A stretch of 64,000 nt of DNA from Arthrinium phaeospermum (Eukaryota > Ascomycota > Sordariomycetes > Amphisphaeriales > Apiosporaceae): the NCBI GenBank assembly GCA_006503535.1, contig QYRS01000003.1:3906001-3970000 (forward strand), given 5' to 3'. Under the pieces are notes generated by a model. That model was not told the origin of the DNA, did not search any database, and saw only the letters and a list, made by a program, of their open reading frames with translations. Of the stretch, positions 23,823-34,880 are shown in pieces; the first letter of the stretch is position 1, and each line of letters starts with the position of its first letter. Made by a program: the position numbers and the translations under genes.

Positions 23823-25312
23823 GGTCGAGGGCTAAGTGAACGCTGATGTCCGACACTCAGAGCAATGAGGGGAAGTCAATATGACGAGACATGAGACAGG
23901 CGATGACGGCGCCTATGCTGACACAATCATGGTGAAACCAGCAATTTGGCGATGCGTATGGTGTTGGCTTGGGAATCTTTCGCGTCTACCAGGTTTCGGA
24001 TCTTGCGAAGAACCAAATTGAAGAAAGCTGGAGAACAAGAAGACAGTTTCCTGTCTGGGTATTACCAAAACCCCGACAACGAGGCAGACTCGTCACGCGG
24101 ACTGCTACCCCGCCGAAGCCTTACTTGACGGTTGAACAAAGGCTCACTTGCCCATAGCGACATATGCATATGTAGACGTCCAATCATGGGATATCTTCCT
24201 AATTATGTGGCGTGCGATTTGGCAAGTCCCGGTAGTACAATATGGCGGTGTAATTACACTGCCACCGACCCCAGACCCTATCGCTGTAGACCATCATATC
24301 GGGAGGGCCCTCAGATGTTGCAGTGGCTCGCCTCCCCTTTCAATACCTGGGTCTGGAGTCGCTATGCTTTCCATGTCAATCGATAGCTTTGAGGGGCACT
24401 TTGATCTGGTCGTGCCCCTATGACGTGAATAAGACTAGATTCGCAATTGGAAACCAATCCAAAGACTCCACGAACCCGAAGTAGGCAACAGATTCAACTT
24501 ACAGCCATATACCCCAGTGTGCCCTCGGTTAGACACAACCGATAGACCATATTGGCCAGTCCGAGCATCGCCACCGGCATCCAAGAGATCAAGGAAGGCC
24601 TCGCTGCGTAGTGGCCATCGAAGACTCTTTAGACATGTGTGCTGTTAGGCGTCTGCAGGAGTGCTGAATTCCTGGCGGACCATCCGGCCTGTGGTATCCA
24701 GTTGCGATTTCTGTTATTGTGTGATATAGACAAAATACCATTCGAAGCGGAATGTCACAGGGGAACTCCTTGGTTGTGTTGCATATTCCATTGACGAGAA
24801 GCGCATTGCTTGGCGTAACCGATTTATCTACGTTGATGTTAGGCCGGATTGACGAGGGGTTTGAGGTTCTGAAGATGAGCACTACAGGGATGAGCTTGGC
24901 CCCTCTAGCTCTGGGTAGATCGACCCCTCCCACTGAATAACCCCCCTTTGCTCCCAAGCATCCATGACAACCAAGCCAACCCATCAACCACGTGTATTTC
25001 GATTTCGGAAGATTGAAAATATTAATCGCGTGGACATCAAGTTTTGCCGAGGAATTATACGGCTTTTGCGATATGTATGCTGTCCGGTCAAAACCTCATT
25101 TGTGTGACAACTCGGTTAGCTACTGCGCCTCCAATCCCTTGCAGCCAACATCCATGGCTACCGTGCCGCTCTAGCTGCACCACGTCACCCTTTGAATCAG
25201 AGAGCCAGCTCAAAAACACCTTTGAGGACGACTGCTCTCGAAATAGATAGTCTTGAATGATATTGCCTCGAAACTCAATTTTTCAACGGCTTTGCACATA
25301 TAAGCAGCTAGA
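23823..25312. promoter_or_regulatory. Divergent upstream region of the ankyrin gene and P450 2
   Basis: This 1.5-kb space lies between divergent start codons. Short open frames on both strands have no family features. No RNA gene or repeat was recognised. Confidence 0.35.
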
Positions 25313-27178
25313 ATGGCGTCCAGGTTCCTGGACGTCTCCGACATAAGCAATACAACCCTTGCAACCGCAATTTTCGGCGCCGTGTGTCTCTCTTTCCTTC
25401 TCCCAACCAACACCGGCTGTCGAAACTCCATGCCGGCATTTCAGAGCTAACACTCTTCATAGATCACCACTTATGCCTTGACGCGAGCTATCTACCTGCT
25501 CTACTTTCACCCGCTCTCCCACTTTCCGGGCCCGCGACTCGCCGCCGTCTCCAACCTCTGGTATGCCTACCACTGGCTCTCCGGGCGATGGCCCTGGACG
25601 GTCGAGAGCGCCTTGCGCAGGTACGGCCCCGGGGCCGTCCGGATCGCGCCCAACGAGCTGGCCTTCTTCACGCCTCAGGCCTTCACGGACATCTATGCGC
25701 CGCAGCACAAGAACCTGGAGGACTTCGTCAAGACCGACTTCCAGAACCGCGGCAAGGACCTCGGCGGGCTCATTTGGGAGGAAGACCCCGTGCGGCATCG
25801 CAGCGTGGCCCGGCAGATCGCTCCGGCTTTCGGCAGCCGGTTCCTGCGGACCTTGGAGCCCGTCGTGCACGAGCACATGGACTACTTCGTGACGAGAATG
25901 AAGAAGCTCTCTTCGAGCCAAGAGACCACGGGCGTGCCGCTGGTGAAATGGACCAATTGGTTGGCAATGGATATGGCGGCAGACTTGGCGTGGAACGAGA
26001 AGATGCACCAGATGCGCGACAGTAAAGCCCTCCCTATGATCATCCCAAAGCAACGGAATTTTCCCGTGTATCACTGACCACGGCCAATAGTGAAGGATTC
26101 AGTTAACCTTGATGTTCTACTCAGCTTCAACTCTTTCGCGACCGTCCTTCAGGTGTTCAAGCGGTTCCCGCTCATCCGCCCGCTTCAATACTTGTTTGCG
26201 CCCTTTGGCAAGATCACGCTGTTTTCCCAGATGGAGAAGGCGACGCGAGATAGTGTGATGAAGCGTATTGGTATGGTACCCTCTCGTTGAAACTTGAGCT
26301 GGAATCGCTCTTTGCTGTGTATTTCTCTTCTGCTGGATAAACTACGAGGCGACCTCAGACACTAACACAGATGTTCAATAGACCAACGAGGCCGTACGGA
26401 GCACCCAGACTACTTTGACTACATCCTCCCAGTAGATGCCCCATTACCCACAGACGAGAAGGAGCTCCTTCATATAGGCTCCGTCGCGTTGCAAGTAATG
26501 TTTGCCGGCTGGGGCCCTATGGGAGACTTGTTCTACGGCGCCCTCGTGCTTCTGCTCGAGAACCCCGAGACGCACCAGCTTCTTACCAAAGAGATCCGGG
26601 AGACTTTCTCAGAGTACGAAGAGATCATACAGGGGCCAAGGCTGACATCTCTGCCTTACCTGCACGCCTGTATCGAAGAGACGCTACGCATGCTCCCAAG
26701 CAACAATACGGGTCTGCCACGGATCAGCCCAGGGGCTATGGTAGATGGCCAGTACATCCCTAAGGGCGTGAGTGCTGCTTTATAACTTCTCTCAGGAGTA
26801 TGCCTGGTATACTGACACGTCAAGCCACAGACACACGTACAATCCTGCATCTGGGCGTTGGCACGCCATCCGGACTACTTCCACCAACCACTCCACTTCC
26901 GGCCTCAAAGATGGCTGCCTGCTTCCCATCCACGTTACGACCCAGCATTCGCCAATGATCACCTCAAGAGCCTGTACCCTTTTAGCCTCGGCCCGAGGGT
27001 CTGCATGGGGCGAGAGACGGCGTGGACGCAGGCGAAGCTGTTCCTGGCCAAGGTCCTCTGGTCATTTGATGTTGTCGCGGTAGAGGGGCAGAGGGTCGAC
27101 CTGGAAAGGGATCTGCTGCACTACGGCTTCTTTGAGAAGCCCGAGATGCATGTCAGGTTTCTGCCCGTGTCACGATGA
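25313..27178 (+). CDS. Cytochrome P450 (P450 2) with atypical I-helix
   Basis: Five exons, 25313-25381, 25463-26021, 26091-26270, 26382-26767 and 26831-27178, give 513 residues, normal for a fungal P450. The first exon is a 23-residue membrane-anchor segment. Exon 2 has the fungal hinge YFHPLSHFPGPRLAAVSNLW. ExxR is ETLR at about 369-372. The heme loop is FSLGPRVCMG with Cys near 456. The I-helix segment is QVMFAGWGPMGDLFYGALV at about 307-325. The usual AGxDT/AGxET acid-alcohol pair is absent, replaced by AGWGPM. That Thr/Asp pair delivers protons during oxygen activation, so a non-monooxygenase or unusual reaction is possible. Architecture otherwise resembles isotrichodermin-hydroxylase-like fungal P450s. 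Substrate is unknown. Confidence 0.9.
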
Positions 27179-27261
27179 AATATGAACCTTGTAGTTAGCC
27201 GTTATAACTACTGATACCTGGAAAGAGACGCACCGCATACCGTGGCATTCGATCGCATTTA

Positions 27262-27840
27262 CTAATGCATGTTATGTGACATTCTAAGCACCGAATTGCC
27301 ATGTTCGTTTTCACTATCGCGGCACATGAAACGGATCGGTTTCGTCTTGATTTCCGACAGGATGCACAGCAGCGGCGTCCACACTTTATGACTCGCAGCG
27401 TTCACGTCCAGTCCCGCGCCCAGAAGGAACTCGAGCATGTCTTCCTCTCGCATCCCGGCGGCGGCGCAGTGGAGGAGGGTTTTGCCGTGCGCGTTCCGTA
27501 GCTGGATGCTGCCCTGGATGTCGTCGGCTTCGTAAGAGACCCTGGACAACAAGACCGCCACGGCCTTGTCGCACCACGCCCAAGTATTCACCTTCAGCGC
27601 CCCCTGCTTCTCGTTCGCGCTCCAGCTGTCCCAGACACGGAGAAAGTAGGCCGTCACCTCTGCCTGGTTATTGCGGGCTGCGACCGGGTTCGAGCTGGTC
27701 TGGGGTCCAGGCGGACACTGCTGAGATGAAAGCGTCCCTCGGGCCGACGAGCCGCCACAAGACGCGCACCATCTGCTATCGGCTATATTGGGTCGTGGCC
27801 GGGAGCGGGGTGAGCCGAGATCGCACGAGTTCTGCAGCAA
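27262..27840 (-). pseudogene. Ankyrin-repeat gene remnant
   Basis: An open frame carries one convincing ankyrin unit, NAHGKTLLHCAAAGMREEDM followed by LEFLLGAGLDVNAASHKVWTPL. The frame begins without ATG; its only in-frame ATG codons lie inside the repeat. Composition upstream is mixed. It may be the 3' exon of a decayed ankyrin gene or a fragment left by rearrangement. I cannot find partner exons within the next kilobase upstream. Confidence 0.4.
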
Positions 27841-28086
27841 GGCAACATCTGCACTTGATTCTGATGAACAAAGGTATGAGTAGGGAGTACGGCAGTGATC
27901 GAATTGAGTAAACAGTATTCCTCTATATTGATAAGTTTACCAACAAGAGCACTATATTATTTCACTGTATACAGAGAACGGAAAATCTCAAGTGAAGCTA
28001 TTGAGGATGGGCAAGCGAACGTCCATTGAAACCCTCAGATACCTCAACAAGTACAAGCCCTAGCAAGCCCAATCCAGTCATCATGA

Positions 28087-28804
28087 TCAGCATTTAGCCC
28101 TGCGAACAAGGGTGTTCCAATTGCCAGGCTCGAACCCCTGACCAGAGAAATCCGATCCCCGATCAGAGCATTGGTCGAGAATGGCTTGGGCGCTATCGGC
28201 AATCGCGTTGAAGCTGTCAAGAGTTCGGGACTTCTTGTTCTGTAGAACCAGATGAGAAAACTGGCATCAAAAGACCATGAAGCTGACAGGGCCAAGGTTG
28301 ATGAGAACCAACTTACATCGTTGCACCACCAGATCGCAGAGTCCCAAGAGCAGCTGACACGACCGCAACGTCCGGGACCGGGGCCATTTTGGGGGCGGCC
28401 GGGTACGCCGCGAAGATAGTTGATGCCATCCTGGATACCGGTCTCGTGGGCTTTGGGGAAAAGGTCGCAGATGACCTTGTCTGGCGTCTTCACTGGAGGC
28501 TGCGGAGGCACATGAAGAAGCTTGAAGCCCGGGTTGATTCGGAGAGCTTGATCATAGACTTGCTCTACCGTACCACACAGGGTCTCGGTCTGTCCCGGCG
28601 CCACCTCGACAGTCCACTGCAGTGTCTCGACGCCATACCCCGGAGCCGGAGATTCGGGTTCGTCGGTGACCCAGGGGCACCCCTTGTCATGCATGTTCAG
28701 TATGACGACGTCGTGTTAAGTTTTGGCTGAAGCAAATCGTAACTTACTTTGACCGCAACTGCGGTAATGAGGATAAGTAAAGGGGCAGACGAGAGCCGCA
28801 TCAT
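28087..28804 (-). CDS. Small secreted Cys-rich protein (effector-like), unknown function
   Basis: Three probable exons. Exon 1 (28804-28748) encodes a signal peptide, MMRLSSAPLLILITAVAV, ending at a GTAAGT donor. The main exon ends at 28317 (GTAAGT donor). Exon 3 (28239-28087) ends RRAKC. The acceptor of exon 2 is unclear; GACAAG just before 28683 keeps frame and joins signal peptide to GCPWVTDEPESPAPGYG. The mature part has eight Cys. It contains LCGTVEQVYDQALRINPGF, VICDLFPKAHETGIQDGINY and GRCGRVSCSWDSAIWWCND. Size, signal peptide and paired Cys match small secreted proteins of plant- or host-associated fungi. I know no function for it. Confidence 0.6.
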
Positions 28805-29885
28805 GACAGGGTGGCTGGATACAGCTCGAGACAACTACTGGCAAGTGGCTTGAGTAGACTTGGTTCAAGGTATTGATGATGGAGAAGAAAAGCTCAACGG
28901 TTCTCATGTTCAGGAGGAGTGCTAATGGGATCTTCTTATAGGCCACTGGCGAGTACTGCGTTGTAAAAGCACCCATGCTACCTCAGGCAGTTTGCCTCCA
29001 GAGCAATGATGCCCTTGAATGGAGGCCATGTGTCGCACAGTTTGCTGCTTGAGCAAACGGGTCATGATGGAAATGCAGGTGGCTGTCCACTCCAATGGGT
29101 CCGCATGGACATGACCAACTGGCTGGAAAGGCAGTAAGTGACCTTGGTCATTATCCCGCTCGAATTACCTCCGGTGGAAGTCCTAGCTACGCATCTGCCC
29201 GTGAGCCTGTCCCAGATGCAGCAAAAACCTGCAGGATTAGGATGTGATGTAACATTTCCTTCTCTTGGCTATAGATGCGTCCAGCCAGGCGGGATCACCA
29301 GGTTGTACCTCGATGAGCTATGACCAATCTTGCACTAAGGGATATGATAGTTTGACGGCTACTTCGTGTTGCTACTACAAACAGGTCTATGTTTGCTGCT
29401 GATTAGTTATTGCTTTTGAATCTGTTGCCGATTCAAGCTAGGGACCCCTGCTTGCTGCAGCTGCAAAGAGTAGTTGTTCGACTTGTCCATCGAGTCCGAG
29501 CAAACTGCTTTCCACCTTCACGACATGCATGAGAATAACACTCGAAGGCGAAATAAGTAAGCAATATGTCCGATTTACTAGCGCCGTATCTACTATCAAT
29601 GCTTGATTCCTCTATGCTCTGCGCGTTCGCGCTGCTGGGACCACCCTAGTTCAAAACACCAACTAATTATCGTGAACCCACTCTCATCGACCTTGTGCCA
29701 AAGAGTCGGCCCCAAACGTCCTTGCATCTCTCCACTCATGATAAGAGCAACGTACCACTCCATTATCATATGAGTTGGACCTATTTCAGTAGCTGCGATT
29801 GCTGCGCGACTGAACCAGAACTATCCGGACACTAGAGCTCTCCTTTGTCGAACCTGTTGCCCATAGGGTAATGATCGGGTATGCT
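28805..29885. other. Intergenic region
   Basis: This 1.1-kb, rather AT-rich space lies between the secreted-protein start and the 3' end of array copy 6. I see no coding frame, RNA gene or repeat. Confidence 0.4.
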
Positions 29886-30356
29886 TCACTCGTCGGTATC
29901 GATCACATCCTTGAGAAACTTATAAAGCGCGTTGTTGATATCAATCAAATCACCAATGGGCAAGTCGAGCAGTATCCGGGGAGGCTTTTTATGTAAGCCG
30001 TATTTGCAAACGTCCTTGACCCCGTTGATAACCATAAAAAGGCCCTCCTCCTGGCCACGTGTGGACCCAGCGAAGATAGCGGTGTCAACAGTACCTCGAT
30101 CATTATCCTGCGCTCGCAAAGCTTTGCGGTAGTTGCCCATGATATGTCTAGGTATGATGGCTAGCTTAGCATAGACGCTGTCGACTGCATCATACATAAC
30201 GATGGATTGCAGCACGTATCGTAATTCTTCGATGGAGGTCGTGTCAAATGACAGAGCATTCAGAAGTTCGCCGTTGGTGTCCATCATCCGAAGTCGACGA
30301 TCTGCAACGCTGGGATGGATGTGGTCCAGGACACCCCTCAGTTCGAAAACATCCAT
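29886..30356 (-). CDS. Array copy 6: internally deleted member of the local paralogous family
   Basis: An intronless frame encodes 156 residues from MDVFELRGVLDHIHPSVADR. The N-terminal motif IHPSVADRRLRMMDTNGELL and the next block NALSFDTTSIEELRYVLQSI align with the start of the full-length copies. The sequence then jumps directly to the C-terminal block IIPRHIMGNYRKALRAQD, and ends PIGDLIDINNALYKFLKDV. About 220 central residues are missing relative to 373-381-residue copies, and the frame is kept. It may be a short functional variant or a decaying copy. It is the most downstream gene of the array. Confidence 0.6.
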   Translation of the reverse strand: MDVFELRGVLDHIHPSVADRRLRMMDTNGELLNALSFDTTSIEELRYVLQSIVMYDAVDSVYAKLAIIPRHIMGNYRKALRAQDNDRGTVDTAIFAGSTRGQEEGLFMVINGVKDVCKYGLHKKPPRILLDLPIGDLIDINNALYKFLKDVIDTDE

Positions 30357-31215
30357 GGTGTACGACTGACTGCAAGAGGCCTGGCAAACGTGGCCAGAAC
30401 AGCTATTCAGCTCCATGAGAGACGAAGAATTCTTGAGCCAAGAAGTTTCAAGGGGCTCGAATATCAGGATGGGTAAACCCTCGATCACAACTCACTTCGG
30501 TAATCGGGGTTTCCTTTCCTTGCGAGAGGTTCTAGTTGTAGAAGGACACGATTGAGAGGAGCTGGCGAGGCTGGCTCAAAAAGGCTATTTGTGCGTAATT
30601 GCAGATCTGGGTAGAAAGAGGGTCGGATCGTATTGATGTTTTGCAACAGTGGTAGATGGGATCCAAGTGTGGATGTTGGTAGCAGCTCCAGAACTGGAGG
30701 TTTGCAGGCCAGATGTTGGTGCAGAAGTGAAAACATGATGGTTGATTGAATTCCGGAAGGTGCATATTTGTTAATTGGTAATATTCGGAAGGAGCTTTGG
30801 CAATTGGATGGTATAAATGGAATTGGGAAAGGAAGCCACTGAACACAGGTACCTAACATAAGTTCGCAAGAGACCCACATTCAATCGGGCTTCTGTTGTA
30901 TCCCCAACCATATTTCTAGAGAAGAAACACAACAAGATATGGGGGCTCAAAGCATTGGGGAACTGTAATATTCATCTGCGGCCCAGTTCTGTCATGGCTA
31001 TGGATTCTAGTATACAATATGAACGAAACGCATCCGAACGTCATCTGCAGTTCTCAATGACCCCGTGCCAGAATATCGTCCCCAGATGCCCCGGCACGGC
31101 TCCGTACTTTTCAACCGCCCTTTTCCTGTCCACCTGGGCGACATGGCCCGCCACAAGAGCGAAGACCGTGGCCTTGTTGCAGCCGCCAGTCGAGAAGAAT
31201 CCGTAACCAATGCTC
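30357..31215. promoter_or_regulatory. Spacer between array copies 5 and 6
   Basis: This 859-bp spacer upstream of copy 6 contains its promoter and the 3' UTR of copy 5. Overlapping minus-strand frames are open here, but they lack family motifs and an ATG context. They are probably 5' UTR sequence. Confidence 0.35.
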
Positions 31216-32337
31216 TCAAGTGTAAACTCTCTTGCCCTCGGGGGACCATCCTTTGCTTTCGAGGTAATCGATGAGCGCATGATGGATACCAATCAGGATA
31301 TCGGTGGGCGCCTCGAGCAGGGATTTGGGAAGCATGTGAGGTCTCAATTCGTATTGAGGGTGCTTACATTTCATGCAAGCAGAGTCTACGTCGTAGATGA
31401 CGTCGAACACAGCATCTCCGTTGTTCTCATCTTTAGACAACTCGTAGATTTCGGATCGGAACTTGTTAGGATCGAAGCCCTGGATGTCGTCTCCATACTT
31501 CAAGGCCGCGTGGTAGTTCCGGGTGACATATCGCGGTAGCTTACCCAATCTAGCATAGGCGTAGTCTACGGCATCGGAAAGAAGGTTGACTTTTTCAGGT
31601 TCGGCTTTTTGAAGGATCCGAGATAGCTTGGCAATGTACTCCGGGTCCAACTTTGTTCCGACCTGGCTATCCTGTGCCTCTCCCAGAAACTCACCGATAA
31701 GTTTCATTCTGGGGTAAAAATGGAGCCGGAACTCGGAAGAAGAGCTGAGGATAATCTTCGTAATGTCCAAGTTGCAGCGCGAAACCAAGCGGGCTAAGTC
31801 CGACGAAAGGAGCGTGGTCTCGGTGCTGTAGGTCAAATGGAGGTACATGACCTCCCTCTCTTGCGGCGTCATGTTCTCGACCATCCAGTCGATGTTGTTG
31901 AGAGCAGCTCTCTTATTCAATTGAGGCTTACTGTAGATGCGGGCCAACCTGTCGAAGATCTCGGGTTGTTTCTCGCGGAGGTTCTCGAATGTGGGGTGCT
32001 CAAGGATCTTGGCGTTGTCCTTGCTCATCTGGCGCCAGCAAGCAAGACGGAGTTCCTCGTCGGTGACGGGCGTGTAAGTTTGCAAGAAGTCGATCATGGC
32101 TTGTGTGACATGCTGAGGAGTATCCCAGCATTTCTCGAGGTTCGACAGGGCAACTGTATATTGGTCGAATTCTTCATTGGCAATCTCAAAAAGTACGGTT
32201 TTGAGCGCTTTTGCATGATGATCAGTGAAGGGCAGAGCATGCAGCAACTTCGTGTCGGTCTTCAGCTCCCAAAGTCGTCGTGTGGCGACGCACGGATGGA
32301 GATTGTCCAGGATTGTCTTGAGATCGGAGGAACTCAT
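31216..32337 (-). CDS. Array copy 5: intact member of the local paralogous family
   Basis: An intronless gene of 373 residues starts at MSSSDLKTILDNLHPCVATR. Family blocks are all present: LHPCVATRRLWELKTDTKLL near residue 14, HALPFTDHHAKALKTVLFEI, LGKLPRYVTRNYHAALKYGD in the last third, and MLPKSLLEAPTDILIGIHHA followed by LIDYLESKGW. The protein is predicted mostly helical, with no signal peptide, membrane segment or Cys motif, so it is probably cytosolic or nuclear. I recognise no named family. Its closest visible relatives are its neighbours, which makes local duplication the likely origin. Confidence 0.75.
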   Translation of the reverse strand: MSSSDLKTILDNLHPCVATRRLWELKTDTKLLHALPFTDHHAKALKTVLFEIANEEFDQYTVALSNLEKCWDTPQHVTQAMIDFLQTYTPVTDEELRLACWRQMSKDNAKILEHPTFENLREKQPEIFDRLARIYSKPQLNKRAALNNIDWMVENMTPQEREVMYLHLTYSTETTLLSSDLARLVSRCNLDITKIILSSSSEFRLHFYPRMKLIGEFLGEAQDSQVGTKLDPEYIAKLSRILQKAEPEKVNLLSDAVDYAYARLGKLPRYVTRNYHAALKYGDDIQGFDPNKFRSEIYELSKDENNGDAVFDVIYDVDSACMKCKHPQYELRPHMLPKSLLEAPTDILIGIHHALIDYLESKGWSPEGKRVYT

Positions 32338-33241
32338 GGTGGCGTGAGATGACTGGACAAAAGTTAGATCCGGAATTCGATACAGGGTTCTAGATGGAAC
32401 CAGAATTGAGAATTGGACTGTGCGAAATATGGAAATCGTGAAGTCGGAGAGCTCCAATATGATGTGGTGGGAGAATGGGTAAAGTTGCACAGCTGACCTT
32501 TGGAGACTGATGGTGGTTCTGTAATGTGACGCGCAACTTGCGAGAGAACACTTGCATAAGACGAGCTTTCAAAGGCTTGATGAAAAGGATAGATCGTAGA
32601 CTGACCGCAGCCTGAAGATCTTGGTGATCAGAAGGGAGTGGTGAAAAATATCAGTATTAGTGCTTGTGTAGGATGATGTCAGATTTTGTGTTGGCTTTAA
32701 GAAGAGGTGATGCATGAGAAGGGCTACAAGAGAGAAAACAAGTTTTTGGATCTTCAATTAAAAACAGGAAGAGCAGTTGCTGAAGTGAGCCGGGTGCAGG
32801 AGGGCATGATATGAGCGGGTGCTATCAATCTTAGATGTTGTAGAACCCTCACATTTTACTGATCTCTTGTTTGGGTATCAGCACATAATTCTTCGCGATT
32901 AATACGTTTCAGGATATGTTTATGTAGTGTGACTTTCGCAACATGTCAACGCCCATCATGGTATGGCGATTGGCGAAATGCAAGAAACCAAGAAAATAAA
33001 AATGCATTGACTTGTTCAGCCTTTTCATTGTTGGGGCCGTTATACCATGGCAAGCCAAATTATATACCCAAGGCAATACCACACGTCTGTTCCAAAAGTG
33101 AGGTATCTGGTCTCATTTGCCTCGTGCATATAATTAATCATCTAAAGCCTTGCTCGTACCGTCTGTTCGTAAACGCTCCATCTACTCCCTTGCGCTTGTA
33201 GAAACCGACCCGATCATTGTAGGTAACAACACCATTGTTTG
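32338..33241. promoter_or_regulatory. Spacer between array copies 4 and 5
   Basis: This 904-bp spacer is AT-rich and carries the upstream region of copy 5. No coding frame shows family motifs. Confidence 0.35.
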
Positions 33242-34348
33242 TCATGGTTGAACCCGCCCAGGGGACATCAAAGATTCCTCATGCTTACATTCGATCTCCT
33301 GGAAATAGCTAATTATCGCGTTGTTAAGATCGAACGCCACATCTATTGAAGCATGGAGCAGGCTGTTTGGTATCAGGCGGTGCTCATCTGAGTTCCGCTT
33401 GTCGCAGGCGCGCGCCAAGTTCTTGAGCTACCGATCGAGTCCGGCCTTGTCGATAATGCCATTTATGCCATACCGGGCGAAACATTGTTGGACAGCGGCT
33501 GTGGCCCTCTCTATGACGTGCTTCTTCTTCTCGGGTTCGAATCCCTTGCTGCCGCCTGTTGACGACAGCTTTCCCTTGGTGATTACGTTGCGGAAGGTAC
33601 GCAAAATGGCGCGCTGCATCTCGCACGGCATCTCGCAAGCGGTGTCAGTGGCGGAACTGACCGTACCTTGATCCTTGGCGCTGAGAGACCCGGGGATGTC
33701 GCAGAACAAACTGACGAATCTGAGGCCGTTGTCGCTGTCACATACGTATTTCTTCATGTAAGAAACAATTTCCTTGAGATCCGAGCTCGGCTGGCCGCAA
33801 ATTATCAAGGGGGAGGCTTGTCCAGCGATGTTGCGCTCGCAGCAGCGTTCGGCGAGCCGGACCATGTCGGATCGATGTAAGCCTCCCTTGGGATACTCGA
33901 CCATGTCGTAGTACAAGCCCTGCTTGCGAGTCAGGTTCTTGCACTCGCTGCTAGTAAAAGCCAGGTTCTCGAGACGACCTTCGACTCGTTGTGATATCTT
34001 CTTCTTCTTCTTCGTGTTGACACCAGGGCCACGGGATTCAAAGATGTTGGCCTGCTCTGAGGACCAGTTGCGGTGGCACACGTCTCGGAGCTCGTCGGTC
34101 GATATGGGAGCGGCATCACGCAAGATGACCATGACGGTCTCGAAGGCGGCGCCAAAACAGGCTCCGCGAAGAAGGAAACTGGTAGATGCCTCGTTACGGT
34201 CGAAGGTCTTCTCGCGACGGCATTTGTAAGGCAGCAATTCACGGAGGGCGTCAACATGATAAACGTTGAAAGGCATCACTTGGATAAGCTTGGGGTTGGT
34301 TTCAAGCTCCCGAATACGGCGCAAGGCCACGACGGGACTCAGAATCTC
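33242..34348 (-). pseudogene. Array copy 4: pseudogene of the local paralogous family
   Basis: The frame reads SPVVALRRIRELETNPKLI, then QVMPFNVYHVDALRELL, matching the N-terminal blocks of the other copies. No ATG precedes this region in frame; the frame extends upstream only by a GTG codon. Three residues of the HP motif appear deleted. A TAG at 33430-33428 stops the frame. Past it the same frame resumes with LKNLARACDKRNSDEHRLIP, then NSLLHASIDVAFDLNNAIIS, the family C-terminus, and ends at TGA 33244-33242. The centre is diverged, with a Lys-rich run near TKKKKKISQR. Loss of the start plus a nonsense codon makes this a pseudogene unless readthrough occurs. Confidence 0.7.
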
Positions 34349-34880
34349 CAGAGCAAAACAGTACGAGCTGTACGAAGGTAGAGCAGGAGCAGTACCGGGG
34401 TAGAAAGCTACAGTGAGTTGAAGAAGATGCTTGCCTTGAAAAGCTCCAGGGATCACACGTCTAATCCACTTCCTATCCTCAAGCTGTTGATCTAGTGGCA
34501 CTAACCCGTTGTGGCTGTTTCATCAGAGCCACCTCCTTCCCGATTGTAGTCGTCGACAGATGATGAACACTTCTTCACACATTATAGCAATTCGCGAACA
34601 GATAGCATTAGGAAACGCAACAAGACTCGTGTGTTCATTGAAGTAACCAATGTATTACTATGGTGTAGCCAGGTCTCCGTCTCTGCGTAGCAATACGGGC
34701 GAGACTGTCTTACTATGCAACTTATGACGCAAGCTTACTACCTGTCCCCATATGCCTGCTGCTCGGATGCTAATCAACCAAAAAGCGCTGCCCATATCCT
34801 TTTACGTAGGTTCCACCGTATCGTACACCCTAGAACCCGGCCGCAAGCACCATACTCGCAAGCAACAGCCAGTTGCCCGA
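34349..34880. other. Spacer between array copies 3 and 4
   Basis: This 532-bp spacer separates the degenerate start of copy 4 and the stop of copy 3. Nothing recognisable is present. Confidence 0.35.

Noticed and set aside
25384..26025. 213-codon plus-strand frame inside P450 2
   Set aside because: It is an alternative frame of exon 2; the frame with YFHPLSHFPGPRLAAVSN is the P450.
9603..27178. Secondary-metabolite gene cluster built around the two P450s
   Set aside because: The P450s are 14 kb apart with PHO88 and RAD14 between them, and no polyketide, peptide or terpene synthase is present.
28044..28316. Read-through of the secreted protein past the GTAAGT at 28316
   Set aside because: Reading on gives low-complexity sequence, while splicing to 28239 gives a clean 50-residue tail with two further Cys and a stop.
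34349..34501. N-terminal 50 codons preceding array copy 4
   Set aside because: The frame begins at GTG, not ATG, and the residues match nothing in the other copies, so they were left out of the pseudogene span.
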